A DNA stretch of 64,000 bases, taken from contig NZ_JAOQJP010000002.1 of NCBI RefSeq assembly GCF_025567305.1, forward strand, positions 248,001 to 312,000, given 5' to 3'. The DNA is from Lentihominibacter butyricus. Its GTDB lineage: Bacteria; Bacillota; Clostridia; Peptostreptococcales; Anaerovoracaceae. The notes under the pieces are model-generated. The model was not told the origin of the DNA and ran no database searches. It saw only the letters and a list, made by a program, of their open reading frames with translations. Numbering within the stretch: position 1 is the first letter of the stretch; each line of letters starts with the position of its first letter. A program made the translations under genes and the position numbers. Below are positions 16,484 through 25,246 of this stretch, one piece after another.

Positions 16484-17218
16484 CTAGAACGTATGCGTTC
16501 CATACGCAAAATGATTGCTGTGCTCAAGGTCCTCGAGCAGCTCACTGTCACCTGCAGCATTTGCAGCTTTTGCAGCATCGTAAGTATCTTTCAGCATCGC
16601 TGCAAGTCTCACCGCTTTTCTTCCCAGACCGTATGCAACTTCTCTGCCCTTTACTTTATCGCTCGTCTTTCCATAAGTAGCGACCCAGCCCGCATCGACA
16701 AAATCATTGCAGCTGTAAAAGCTCTGCAGCGCCTGGAGCGTGCTGGCAACTCCCGCACTGCCGCAGGTTATAGCTGTCGCAGACACCTTGCCGTTCCCTA
16801 TCGGCATATATGCCAGGGCGCGATCCATTATCGCCTTGCACTGCGCAGTGACGCTGTAAAAATACACGGGCACTCCAAAAATCACGACATCTGATGATGC
16901 GATCGCATCGTGTATCTGCTTTATAAAATCATCGCCGCATACACAACTGCCGGTCTTTGCACATGCCCAGCAGCCTCTGCAGAACTTGAGCTCGTCATCA
17001 GCCGCCTCGTAAACGCCCATGCGCTTTACCTCGACTTCGACGGACCCGGTAAATCCGGAGGCGGATCCTGAATAGGCAGAGCCGGCGTCTGCACCTTTGC
17101 CCGCACCTGACGACACTGACAGACAGCCCGCGATCACTTCATCGAGAAGCTGATCGGTATTGCGCCCCTTCCGCGGGCTAGTATTTATCGCCAGTACTTT
17201 TATCTTCTGTTTAACCAT
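16484..17218 (-). CDS. Flavodoxin-fold iron-sulfur flavoprotein / NAD(P)H-dependent FMN reductase family
   Basis: A 244-residue protein of the flavodoxin-like NADPH-dependent FMN reductase family. INTSPRKGRNTDQLLDEV is the phosphate/FMN-binding loop. CRGCWACAKTGSCVCGDDF is a compact Cys cluster typical of Isf-type iron-sulfur flavoproteins of anaerobes, and FGVPVYFYSVTAQCKAIMDR is the conserved family segment. It probably passes electrons between ferredoxin and small acceptors. The start at 17218 (MVKQ) has GAGG 7 nt upstream and is preferred over 17230. A Gly/Ser/Ala-rich insert at residues ~36-60 separates beta-1/alpha-1 from beta-2 and is not typical of the family. Confidence 0.82.
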   Translation of the reverse strand: MVKQKIKVLAINTSPRKGRNTDQLLDEVIAGCLSVSSGAGKGADAGSAYSGSASGFTGSVEVEVKRMGVYEAADDELKFCRGCWACAKTGSCVCGDDFIKQIHDAIASSDVVIFGVPVYFYSVTAQCKAIMDRALAYMPIGNGKVSATAITCGSAGVASTLQALQSFYSCNDFVDAGWVATYGKTSDKVKGREVAYGLGRKAVRLAAMLKDTYDAAKAANAAGDSELLEDLEHSNHFAYGTHTF

Positions 17219-17345
17219 ATCATACCTCATATCATGCGGAGAGCCGCCGTCACCGCAGCGGCCCGGCTGTCCTGAAGCCCATCACATACTACAGCTACAC
17301 ACTTCTGCCTGGACACGCAGCTGCCAAAAGAACGCACTGCCCTTC

Positions 17346-19331
17346 CTACTCGGTCGTGCTCAGGACCTCCTTGTTCTTCTCGACCTGACTTATCTTCATC
17401 CTCGAAACGTCAGCCGGATCGACTTCCTCCTTGAGCGCGAGTATCGTCGGCCCGAGGTAGACAGTCTTGAGAATCTCGCCATCGAGCGATATCTTGCTGT
17501 ACTCCGTGAAGTTCTGTCCTTTGATGTAGTAATTCTCGCCTATCTTCACGACCTCGTCGATCCTGATATCCTTGACGCCCATCTTCAGCTTCGTCGGCTC
17601 GTAAGGGTTCTTGCCACCGTATATATACTGCTTGCCGTAAAGCATGTCGTACGACAGTGCTTCGAGGTTCGCGAGATAGTTTTTGTCGCTTTTGTGGTTC
17701 TGCTGGTATTTGTTCATCATGCCGACCGAAATATCAAGTCTGCTGAGGACATCAGACGTCAGCTCATATGCATTGATGTCCTTGTCCTGCTTTTCCATGC
17801 CGAAATTGTTCCATATGATGTACTGAGTTTTGTAAAGCGATCCCGATTTCATGTCGCTTTCTTCCATGTCGAGTGCCGGCAGATGGTCTCCATACATGAT
17901 GAGCACGACGTCCTCATCATATGATGCGAGAGTATCCGTAAGCTCCTTTACGAAAAGATCCATCTCGTACACCTGGTTCGCATAGTACTCATACGTCCAG
18001 CGCTGCTCCTCTGAATCCGCCTTCGTCACCGTGACTGAAGGGTTCTCGATCACCTGTTCGGTCGGGTACTTGCCGTGACCCTGAACGGAGATCGTGTATA
18101 TATAGTCAGTGCCCTCGGTACTGTCGAGTGCGTCTACTATCTGCTCTGTGAGGAGCGCGTCCTTCGCCCAGTTTTTCGGCGTCTTCATCACGTTGTTCAT
18201 GTATTCGAGGCTTGTGAACGTGTCAAATCCCAAATTTGAAAATACTTTGTTCCTGCCGTAAAATGCGCCTCTGTGGTTATGGATCGCATGCGATGAATAT
18301 CCGAGCTGCTTGAGATCATAAGGAGTCGACTCGCATGTCGTCGTTCTCAGGATCTCCTTGTACGGATATTCTCCGGGTCCGAAGAACTTGACGCTCATTC
18401 CCGTCATCACTTCAAATTCGACGTTTGCAGTTCCCGCACCTACTGCAGGGACTGTCAGGTAGCCTGATGAATATTCCTTCATAAGCTTCCTGTAGTTCGG
18501 CGTCGGATCTTTGGAAAATTCCAGCCCTTCGACCTGCGTCGGATCTATGAACGACTCAAGCTGCAGGAATATGATATTCGGCTTGTTTGCCACATCCGTA
18601 TCGTCATCCTCGCCCGGCGTGTAAATACCGTCGTCGCCCAGCTCTCCGCTCTTGAAGATGCTCTTTATTTTTTCTTCAGAATAGCCGTCCGGCTTGCCGA
18701 TACCTTTATCCATCCATGTCACCAGGAATCCGTACGGAACTCCGTTGTCTCTGTATCCGTATGCCAGGTTGCCGAAGAACGTATCCAGCACACCTGTTCT
18801 GATCGCAGCCTGGAACGCACCGACCGTTATCAGTGCGATCACAACGATCGTCGCAACAGCCTTCTTATAGTTCACCTTTTCCTTGAGTCTCGGCGCTTTA
18901 CGGAACAGTATTATGAACGCGAATACAAGCGCCGCTATTCCCGCAAGAGACAGTATTATAGTGAGCGGCTTGAAATATGTCGACACTATCGACATGCCGT
19001 CTTTCAGACTCTTCAGGTCGTATACCGTGAACGGCGTCATCCTGTTGGAAAGTATGACACCATTGATTATGCCGAGCGCAAGCCATATGAGCGACAGCAT
19101 GCACATGGCGAACACGCGCCGCCTGAACAGCAGCGCCAGCGATATGACAGCAAAGATCAGCAGTACATTGCACAGAGATACCAGCGGGCTCTGCACCAGA
19201 AACAGCACCCCCTGGATCAGTGAATGTCTTGCAAGAGTTTCTATAATAAGATCAAGAACTATTGCTGTCACAAATAATAATACAACGTAATTCTTCAGAT
19301 ATTTGTTGCAGAATTTCTTCAGCTTTTCCAT
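17346..19331 (-). CDS. LTA synthase-like sulfatase-fold polymerase
   Basis: Membrane enzyme of the LtaS / phosphoglycerol transferase family, 661 residues. Five N-terminal membrane segments (~12-190) precede an extracellular alkaline-phosphatase-fold domain. PNIIFLQLESFIDP holds the first metal ligands, VGAGTANVEFEVMTG contains the probable nucleophile Thr (~301), and IMYGDHLP is the distal metal motif. A C-terminal ~70-residue beta domain (DEVVKIGENYYIKGQNFTEY) resembles an IPT/TIG fold and is unusual for LtaS. It likely adds phosphoglycerol to lipoteichoic acid or a wall glycan. The start at 19331 has GGGAG 9 nt upstream; it begins just after the ksgA stop. Confidence 0.85.
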   Translation of the reverse strand: MEKLKKFCNKYLKNYVVLLFVTAIVLDLIIETLARHSLIQGVLFLVQSPLVSLCNVLLIFAVISLALLFRRRVFAMCMLSLIWLALGIINGVILSNRMTPFTVYDLKSLKDGMSIVSTYFKPLTIILSLAGIAALVFAFIILFRKAPRLKEKVNYKKAVATIVVIALITVGAFQAAIRTGVLDTFFGNLAYGYRDNGVPYGFLVTWMDKGIGKPDGYSEEKIKSIFKSGELGDDGIYTPGEDDDTDVANKPNIIFLQLESFIDPTQVEGLEFSKDPTPNYRKLMKEYSSGYLTVPAVGAGTANVEFEVMTGMSVKFFGPGEYPYKEILRTTTCESTPYDLKQLGYSSHAIHNHRGAFYGRNKVFSNLGFDTFTSLEYMNNVMKTPKNWAKDALLTEQIVDALDSTEGTDYIYTISVQGHGKYPTEQVIENPSVTVTKADSEEQRWTYEYYANQVYEMDLFVKELTDTLASYDEDVVLIMYGDHLPALDMEESDMKSGSLYKTQYIIWNNFGMEKQDKDINAYELTSDVLSRLDISVGMMNKYQQNHKSDKNYLANLEALSYDMLYGKQYIYGGKNPYEPTKLKMGVKDIRIDEVVKIGENYYIKGQNFTEYSKISLDGEILKTVYLGPTILALKEEVDPADVSRMKISQVEKNKEVLSTTE

Positions 19332-19336
19332 CTTTC

Positions 19337-20212
19337 TTATCTCCCACAATGCGCAGCCACTATATTCGCAATGACTGCAAATTCTTTTATATCAAGTGTT
19401 TCAGCCCTTCTGACCGGATCTATCCCTGCTTCCTGCAGTACAGATCTGACTTCATCCTTTGAAAGGCCGTTTACTCCCGTAAGTGAATTGAGCAGCGTCT
19501 TTCTCCTCTGCCCGAATCCGTGTTTTATGCACGCAAAAAAGGTCTTTTCATCAGTGAGCTCCACCGGCCTTTCACTTCTTATGGAAAGGTGCAGAACTGA
19601 TGAATCCACCTTTGGTCTCGGTATGAATACTTCTTTCGGAACGATTGCCACCTGCTCGACGGTGCAGTAATACTGGACTGCCACGGAAAGCGCACCGTAC
19701 GTCTTGCCGCCCGGTGCCGCTTTTATCCTGTCAGCGACCTCCTTCTGCATCATGATAGTGATGCTTTCAGCCTCAGTGCCGTTTTCCAGTATACCCATGA
19801 TTATCGGGGTGGTGATGTAATACGGCAGATTGCCGAGTATCTTGACATTGCCTGTAAACGTCCCGGCTGATCTTTCTTCATCTATTATTTCGTTTATATC
19901 CGTTTTCAATACATCCTGATTGACTATGCGGATGTTGTCATATCCGGCAAGTGTCTCCGACAGTATCGGTATGAGCTTGCTGTCTATCTCGATGGCTACC
20001 ACTCTGGCCGCCTGCTCTGCTGCTGCCGCTGTCAGCACTCCGATCCCCGGACCGATCTCTATGACCATATCATCCGGACCGATCTGTGCGCCTTCGATGA
20101 TCTTCTCGATCACATTCCGATCTGTTATGAAGTTCTGTCCGAGGCTTTTTGACAGCTTGAAATCGTATTGTTCTCTGATATCATGTATCGTTGATGGTGA
20201 ATATAATTTCAT
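19337..20212 (-). CDS. ksgA: 16S rRNA (adenine1518/1519-N6) dimethyltransferase
   Basis: RsmA/KsgA dimethylates two adjacent adenosines in the 3' hairpin of 16S rRNA during 30S maturation. At 291 residues it has the usual length. SAM-binding motif I is VIEIGPGIGVLTAAAAEQA, motif IV is LGNLPYYITTPII (the NLPY catalytic motif), and GQRRKTLLNSL near the C-terminus is characteristic. It sits directly downstream of rnmV (8-bp gap), the same rnmV-ksgA pairing as in Bacillus subtilis. Confidence 0.97.
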   Translation of the reverse strand: MKLYSPSTIHDIREQYDFKLSKSLGQNFITDRNVIEKIIEGAQIGPDDMVIEIGPGIGVLTAAAAEQAARVVAIEIDSKLIPILSETLAGYDNIRIVNQDVLKTDINEIIDEERSAGTFTGNVKILGNLPYYITTPIIMGILENGTEAESITIMMQKEVADRIKAAPGGKTYGALSVAVQYYCTVEQVAIVPKEVFIPRPKVDSSVLHLSIRSERPVELTDEKTFFACIKHGFGQRRKTLLNSLTGVNGLSKDEVRSVLQEAGIDPVRRAETLDIKEFAVIANIVAAHCGR

Positions 20213-20220
20213 CTGTATCT

Positions 20221-20760
20221 CTATGTCTCCTGCAAAGTTTTTTCCAGCTTTTCTTTTGTGATCCCGAATTTATTGAGTCGCTGCAGGAATGTCCTGCCAT
20301 TGCAGTACCCTATCCCCAGCGCTTTACCTGCGACTTTTCGTTTAAAGGCAGAATCCGCCTGTCCTGTCAGGCCGTACCTTATCATGTCCTGAACGTCCAG
20401 CTCCTCTGCCGCACTGCCGTTTTCCAGTGTGCAGTGCGCCATGGAAAGCGCAGCTCTTATGCTATCCGGCGATGCGTTCTCGATGCCTATGTCTCCATCC
20501 TTAGTGGCATCGCTTCTGTCGAGAAAAGCCTGCCCTGCATCCGGAAATCTTTCCGTCAGTTTTTTTCTTATCTGCCTTCCGGCGTGATCCGGATCGGTAA
20601 AGATTATGATGCCTTTCTCGGCGTATGCCTTTTCGATAAGTTCCCAGGTTCTCCTTGTTATACCATATCCATGTGTTTCTATTGTGACGGCATCCACACT
20701 TTTTTTGACCGCCGCCGTATCGTCACGTCCTTCGACGATTATTATCTCTTTTATTTTCAT
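20221..20760 (-). CDS. rnmV: Ribonuclease M5
   Basis: Toprim-domain nuclease that trims 5S rRNA precursors to mature ends, 179 residues. Toprim motifs are EIIIVEGRDDTAAVKK (catalytic Glu), IIIFTDPDHAGRQIRKK (DxD-type) and a C-terminal helical region with YGLTGQADSAFKRKVAGKALGIGYCNGRTFLQRLN-like features (YGLTGQADS, GIGYCNGRTF). Its conserved neighbour ksgA follows immediately. The C-terminal domain would normally contact ribosomal protein uL18. Confidence 0.95.
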   Translation of the reverse strand: MKIKEIIIVEGRDDTAAVKKSVDAVTIETHGYGITRRTWELIEKAYAEKGIIIFTDPDHAGRQIRKKLTERFPDAGQAFLDRSDATKDGDIGIENASPDSIRAALSMAHCTLENGSAAEELDVQDMIRYGLTGQADSAFKRKVAGKALGIGYCNGRTFLQRLNKFGITKEKLEKTLQET

Positions 20761-20861
20761 TATTACACTGTCCTGTGTTCCTGCGCTGTCTGCTCCGTCT
20801 GCTCGCCGCCTATCCCGGCGCCTGCCGGCCTGCGCTTTGCTGCCGCCCGGCCCAATGCTGT

Positions 20862-21356
20862 TTACTGCTGGTCGGAGCTTTTATCGCTGTCGCTATCGTC
20901 ACTGCTGTCATCGCTGTTGGTGATCGAGTCAGGGAACAGAAAAATAGTTTCTCCGGGCTTTATCAGTCTGAGCTGATCGCGCGCCTGCTCCTCAACATTC
21001 GAGAGGTCGTTTACTTCCTCAAGTTCTTTTTCGAGCTGCTCTTTTTCTTCTATAAGCTCGCGTTTCTGCGCTTCTGCATCATGCTGCTCGCGTTTCAGCG
21101 AGAATATATTGAATATGGAAAACGAAAACAGCCCTAAAATGAGTACAATAACAAGGCCTATCATTATTCTCCGTCTCGCGCGGTTTTTTCTGATAGCCAT
21201 TTTTCCTCTTGTGTTCTGTCTGGCGGCTGCTTTAGCTTTCGCTTCTTCTTTCGCTCTTTCCGCCCGTCTTTTTTCCAGCCTTTGTTTTCTGGCCTGCTCC
21301 ATGTCGATGACCTGGCTGTTGTTTTTGAATTCTGTACTTCGTCGTCTTTTACCCAT
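20862..21356 (-). CDS. divIC: Septum formation initiator / DivIC-FtsB family protein
   Basis: A 164-residue bitopic division protein: basic cytoplasmic N-terminus (~1-60, Arg/Lys/Glu-rich), one membrane helix (IMIGLVIVLILGLFSFSIF), a coiled coil (SLKREQHDAEAQ onward, ~88-115) and an Asp/Ser-rich acidic tail. DivIC pairs with FtsL and DivIB at the septum. Chosen start 21356 (MGKRRRST) gives the family length; the open frame upstream is just the yabQ region in another phase. Its first 193 bp lie inside the yabQ reading frame. A TTGTGG-17-TATAAT promoter ends 6 nt before the ATG and no ribosome site is seen, so a leaderless transcript is plausible. Confidence 0.87.
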   Translation of the reverse strand: MGKRRRSTEFKNNSQVIDMEQARKQRLEKRRAERAKEEAKAKAAARQNTRGKMAIRKNRARRRIMIGLVIVLILGLFSFSIFNIFSLKREQHDAEAQKRELIEEKEQLEKELEEVNDLSNVEEQARDQLRLIKPGETIFLFPDSITNSDDSSDDSDSDKSSDQQ

Positions 21357-21640
21357 GCACTGATTATACCACAGCAGATTTTTTTCCACAATAACACCCC
21401 TGCGGAAAAGCCCAAAAACGCATGCACGGAGAGCCTGCCATACGCTGCGTAATACAGGAATTCCGGGATCACTGCACAGCATGTCGCCCAGAACAGTGCT
21501 TCCTGTACCAGACGGATGCATTTTGACGTGGTTTTTCGCTGTGCCAGGCGCAAAAGCTGCCACAGGGTTTCTGCCAGTACGCCTGCGCCTGCCATCACCG
21601 CCAGCGTCCCGGCCTGCCGGGTTATAAGCTCTGTCAGCAT
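21164..21640 (-). CDS. yabQ: Spore cortex biosynthesis protein YabQ, with out-of-frame C-terminal overlap
   Basis: YabQ is an integral membrane protein needed for spore cortex formation. The N-terminal ~95 residues show the family pattern: a membrane helix near 10-25, the LWQLLRLAQR turn, ALFWATCCAVIPEFLYYAAYGRL (as ALFWATCCAVIPEF then LYYAAYGRLS) and a last helix with FLGFSAGVLLWKK. Gene order yabP-yabQ-divIC matches Bacillus subtilis. The frame stays open for another 64 codons across the start of divIC, giving a very basic Lys/Arg-rich tail that looks like translation of the divIC gene in the wrong frame. Either YabQ truly ends this way or a frameshift hides an earlier stop. Confidence 0.75.
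   Translation of the reverse strand: MLTELITRQAGTLAVMAGAGVLAETLWQLLRLAQRKTTSKCIRLVQEALFWATCCAVIPEFLYYAAYGRLSVHAFLGFSAGVLLWKKICCGIISAWVKDDEVQNSKTTARSSTWSRPENKGWKKDGRKERKKKRKLKQPPDRTQEEKWLSEKTARDGE
21363..21391 (-). promoter_or_regulatory. Promoter of divIC inside yabQ
   Basis: Minus-strand TTGTGG (21386-21391), 17-bp spacer, TATAAT (21363-21368) preceded by TGG, an extended -10. The predicted first transcribed base is at or near the divIC ATG (21356). Confidence 0.6.
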
Positions 21641-21644
21641 TTCA

Positions 21645-21905
21645 TCACTTCATCAGCCTGGCGAAAAATCCTTTTTCGCCTTTTTCCCTGACTTTAACGT
21701 ACATGAGCGAATCCACAGTCCCTGTCACGACTGCTCTGCCCTCATCGAGATCGAGCATATGTATATGCAGTCCGGAACCTTTTATTATCATCGCGCCTTT
21801 TCCGAGCGTGGCTCTGACCTCTTCCTCATCGAAACTGTCTATTTCACGGATATCCGTGACCGTTACAGTGTCGCGATTCTCTATCGTGACTGTGTGATTT
21901 TCCAT
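21645..21905 (-). CDS. yabP: Sporulation protein YabP
   Basis: YabP is a small protein of the forespore/mother-cell coat-cortex programme, related to YqfC. Its 86 residues are normal for the family. Recognised by NRDTVTVTDIREIDSFDEEEV, GKGAMIIKGSGLHIHMLDLDEG (as KGSGLHIHML) and VTGTVDSLMYV. A strong GGAGG site lies 8 nt before the ATG. It is followed after 4 bp by yabQ. Together they show that the lineage has at least part of the sporulation gene set. Confidence 0.93.
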   Translation of the reverse strand: MENHTVTIENRDTVTVTDIREIDSFDEEEVRATLGKGAMIIKGSGLHIHMLDLDEGRAVVTGTVDSLMYVKVREKGEKGFFARLMK

Positions 21906-22105
21906 AAGCGCGCCTCCTTTATATACGTTATATTTCCCTGATTAAAATGTATTCTGAGGTGAGGGAAAATAGAACTTCGCGAGGCTGGAATCGACCGAAG
22001 AACAGATTCTATTTTTTTCATCTGTCTGCTTGACAGGGAGCATACAATATCAGTGAACAGGATCCTGACCACCCCCCCCCAATGCCGGCCGGAACGGAAA
22101 GCGCA
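21906..22105. other. Intergenic region with terminator-like hairpin and C10 run
   Basis: AATAGAA (21968-21974) can pair with TTCTATT ahead of a T-run at 22007-22017. A homopolymer of ten C follows at 22072-22081, a typical site of slippage. No intact gene is supported. Confidence 0.4.
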
Positions 22106-22242
22106 GCAGGATCGAAGGCGAGAAAACCGGGCGTATCGAAACTGAGCGTGACATCGCACGAAAGATGCTGGCTAAAAAACTCGATATCCGGCTTATCAAA
22201 GAAATTACCGGTCTCACCGAAGAGGAAATCAAGAAATTATAG
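22106..22242 (+). pseudogene. C-terminal remnant of an Rpn/PD-(D/E)XK transposase-like protein
   Basis: One frame ending in TAG at 22240-22242 reads RIETERDIARKMLAKKLDI then RLIKEITGLTEEEIKKL. This is the characteristic C-terminus of Rpn-family (PD-(D/E)XK nuclease transposase-like, PF12784) proteins. No matching nuclease domain is found upstream, so only the last ~45 codons survive. It is a decayed mobile-element-like gene. Confidence 0.7.
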
Positions 22243-22359
22243 CCACAGTTATAGCAGAGATGTTTATGACTTGAGCAAGGCATTTTCCGCATTTCCCGCC
22301 TGAAGCTGCCGCATCAGCGCACAACTATCCGCTGGTGCACGGTTATTCAATGTAATTTC

Positions 22360-22403
22360 AAAAGCGCTGTCCGACTCGTCTTTTCAAGTCGAACAGCGCT
22401 TTT
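22360..22403 (-). terminator. Terminator of the purine operon
   Basis: AAAAGCGCTGT pairs with ACAGCGCTTTT, with extra internal pairing (CGACT/AGTCG), giving a strong stem ending in T on both strands. It lies ~107 bp after the purD stop. Confidence 0.85.
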
Positions 22404-22509
22404 ACATTGATATCGTTTTATCTGCCGATTTTCATATGTCCAAATCGCCCAGAACTATTAACAGGATCTGTCTGTACCGGAGCTCCGGCGAATATCGCTC
22501 ACCGATCGC

Positions 22510-23892
22510 CTATCGCCGATTGATTGTTCCGATGTCTTTTCTGTACTGCATGCCGTCAAAGCTGATCCTGCGGATATTGTCATATGCCTTGGCACGGGCT
22601 TCTTCGTGCGTTTTGCCGAGAGCTGTGACGCCGAGCACTCTGCCGCCTGAAGTTACGATCACGGTCTCCACGCCCTCCGCGGCACCTGCCTCGCTTGCCG
22701 AGGCGCCGCCTGAACAGCAGCATCCGCATCCGGCCCCCGCCCTGGCCTCGAGATCAGCTCCAGCCTCTGCCTCGCACTGACCTGCCGCCTTTGCAGCTGT
22801 ACCGGCATGGAAGACGATCACGTCATCGTCGACGTCATCGAGTCCGCTGATCACTTTGCCTTTCTCGTAGCTGCCGGGATATCCGCCCGATGCAGCAACT
22901 ACACACACTGCCTTTTCATCGCTCCACTTTATCTCGACATCTGCGAGCCTGTTTTCAGTGACCGCAACGAAAATATCCAATAAATCGCTTTCGAGTCGCG
23001 GCAGCACCGACTGAGTCTCCGGATCTCCGAAGCGATTGTTGAATTCTATCACCTTTGGACCGTCTTCAGATATCATCAGGCCGATGAACAGCACTCCCCT
23101 GAAATCCAGTCCGTCTTTCTGGAATCCCTTGAGCGTCGGCTCCAGTATCTGCTCTCTTATCTGCTTTTCGAGCTCCGGCGTGAACACAAGGCTCGGCGAG
23201 TAAGTTCCCATGCCGCCTGTGTTCGGCCCCTTGTCTCCGTCGAATATCCTCTTGTAATCCTGCGCAGATTCCATCGGCACTATCGAATTTTCATCCACGA
23301 AGCAGAGCATCGACGCCTCGATACCTGTCAGGAATTCCTCCACCACTACCTTGTCAGCAGCCGAACCGAAGACCTTCCGGCCCATCATTTCCTCGATCGC
23401 AGCCTTTGCATCCGCTTCATTCTCAGGGATCACAACACCTTTTCCGGCTGCAAGCCCGTCAGCCTTGAGCACCATCGGGTATCCGTAGATCCCGACTGCT
23501 GAAAGCAGCTCGTCCTTGTCAGTGAACTCTTTGTAGCCTGCCGTCGGGATATCATGCCTTGCAAGGAATGCCTTGGTGAACGACTTGCTGGCTTCGAGCT
23601 GCGAGCATTTCTTATTAGGCCCGAATACCCGCACTCCGCACTTTTCCAGCTCATCCACTATACCCATCGCAAGCGGCACCTCCGGTCCGATGACCGCCAG
23701 ATCGATCTTTTCGTCAGATGCAAAGCTGCAGATGCCTGGGATGTCCTCGGCACTGACGTCTATGCATTCTGCGACCGCCGCGATCCCGGCATTTCCCGGA
23801 GCGCAGTACAATTTATCGATTTTGGGGCTCTGCGCCAGCTTCCAGCATATCGCATGCTCTCTGCCGCCTCCGCCCACAACTAAAACTTTCAT
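22510..23892 (-). CDS. purD: Phosphoribosylamine-glycine ligase (GAR synthetase)
   Basis: ATP-grasp enzyme joining phosphoribosylamine and glycine, second step of purine synthesis. It starts with the dinucleotide-like VLVVGGGGREHAI. ATP-grasp motifs are LKADGLAAGKGVVI, FNNRFGDPETQ (metal and ATP binding) and GPNTGGMGTYSP. At 460 residues it is ~35-40 longer than usual because of an Ala/Gly/Glu-rich insert at ~367-405 with a GCGCCC Cys run, placed within the C-terminal domain before the VIVTSGGRVLGVT strand. The insert keeps the frame. It is the last gene of the operon. Confidence 0.95.
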   Translation of the reverse strand: MKVLVVGGGGREHAICWKLAQSPKIDKLYCAPGNAGIAAVAECIDVSAEDIPGICSFASDEKIDLAVIGPEVPLAMGIVDELEKCGVRVFGPNKKCSQLEASKSFTKAFLARHDIPTAGYKEFTDKDELLSAVGIYGYPMVLKADGLAAGKGVVIPENEADAKAAIEEMMGRKVFGSAADKVVVEEFLTGIEASMLCFVDENSIVPMESAQDYKRIFDGDKGPNTGGMGTYSPSLVFTPELEKQIREQILEPTLKGFQKDGLDFRGVLFIGLMISEDGPKVIEFNNRFGDPETQSVLPRLESDLLDIFVAVTENRLADVEIKWSDEKAVCVVAASGGYPGSYEKGKVISGLDDVDDDVIVFHAGTAAKAAGQCEAEAGADLEARAGAGCGCCCSGGASASEAGAAEGVETVIVTSGGRVLGVTALGKTHEEARAKAYDNIRRISFDGMQYRKDIGTINRR

Positions 23893-23922
23893 CAGTGAAC
23901 CTCCTTGTCATGCCTGCCGCTA

Positions 23923-25098
23923 TCAGTGATGGAACAGTCTCATGCCCGAGAAGTACATCGCGATGCCGTACTCGTTGCATGCTTCTATCACAAGATCGTC
24001 TCTGATCGAGCCGCCCGGCTGCGCGATATATTTCACGCCGCTGCGGTACGCCCTCTGGATATTGTCGCTGAACGGGAAGAAAGCGTCTGATCCCAGCGCC
24101 ACGCCGTCCATCTGGTCGAGCCACGCTCTCTTTTCCTCTCTCGTGAGCGGATCCGGCTTCTCTGTGAAGACCTTTTCCCACTCGCCGTCAGCCAGTACGT
24201 CCATATAGTCGTCGCTCATGTAAACGTCGATAGCATTGTCCCTGTTCGGTCTTCCGACGTCTTCTCTGAACGGGAGCTCGAGCACTTTAGGGCACTGGCG
24301 GAGAAGCCAGTTGTCAGCCTTCTGACCTGCGAGTCTCGTGCAGTGGATCCTCGACTGCTGACCGGCGCCGATGCCGATCGCCTGCCCGCCCTTTACATAG
24401 CAGACTGAATTCGACTGCGTGTATTTCAGCGTTATCAGTGCGATTATCAGGTCGCGCTTTACATCGTCCGGAACATCCTTGTTCTCCGTCACGAGCTTTC
24501 CCAGGAACGCCTCATCTATAGGCATCTCGTTCCTGCCCTGCTCGAACGTCACGCCGAACACCTGCTTCCTTTCCACAGGATCAGGCTTGTACTCCGGATC
24601 TATTTTGATTATATTGTAGTTTCCTTTTTTCTTTGTCTTCAGGATCTCCAGCGCTTCCGGCTCGTAGCCCGGCGCGATCACGCCGTCGGAAACCTCGCGC
24701 TTTATGATGTTGGCTGTGTCCACGTCGCATACGTCCGAAAGCGATATGAAATCGCCGAACGACGACATCCTGTCTGCGCCTCTCGCTCTCGCATACGCGC
24801 ATGCCAGCGGCGACATGTCACCCTGATCGTCGACCCAGTAGATCTTTTTTTCAACGTCGCTGAGCGGGAGTCCCACTGCAGCTCCGGCCGGCGAAACATG
24901 CTTGAACGATGTCGCAGCCGGAAGTCCTGTCGCTTCCCTGAGCTCCTTCACCAGCTGCCAGCCGTTGAACGCATCCAGGAAGTTGATGTAGCCTGGTCTG
25001 CCGTTCAGCACTTCGATCGGCAGCTCACCGTTTTCCACGAAAATGCGGGAAGGCTTCTGGTTGGGGTTGCATCCGTATTTTAATTCTAATTCTTTCAT
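23923..25098 (-). CDS. purH: AICAR formyltransferase (single-function PurH type)
   Basis: Transfers a formyl group from 10-formyl-THF to AICAR, the ninth step of purine synthesis. Its 391 residues correspond to the formyltransferase half of PurH only; the N-terminal IMP cyclohydrolase (MGS-like) domain is missing. Landmarks include KYGCNPNQKPSRIF, the AATSFKHVSPAGAAVG catalytic segment with Lys-His, AIGIGAGQQSRIHCTRLA and SDAFFPFSDNIQRA. The start at 25098 (MKELELKYG) has AAGGAG and fits the family. The missing activity is supplied by purO immediately upstream. Confidence 0.95.
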   Translation of the reverse strand: MKELELKYGCNPNQKPSRIFVENGELPIEVLNGRPGYINFLDAFNGWQLVKELREATGLPAATSFKHVSPAGAAVGLPLSDVEKKIYWVDDQGDMSPLACAYARARGADRMSSFGDFISLSDVCDVDTANIIKREVSDGVIAPGYEPEALEILKTKKKGNYNIIKIDPEYKPDPVERKQVFGVTFEQGRNEMPIDEAFLGKLVTENKDVPDDVKRDLIIALITLKYTQSNSVCYVKGGQAIGIGAGQQSRIHCTRLAGQKADNWLLRQCPKVLELPFREDVGRPNRDNAIDVYMSDDYMDVLADGEWEKVFTEKPDPLTREEKRAWLDQMDGVALGSDAFFPFSDNIQRAYRSGVKYIAQPGGSIRDDLVIEACNEYGIAMYFSGMRLFHH

Positions 25099-25246
25099 TC
25101 GATTTCTCCTTATGCAAATCTTGCAAAGTCTTTCATGCCGGGGCGCCTGGCGCGTCTTCTGACATCGTATATCGCGCCCGGCGCGTGGTGATGTCCGAAA
25201 TGCCGGGCATGTCCGCATCCGGCGCCGTGCGGCACTCAAAGCGCGG

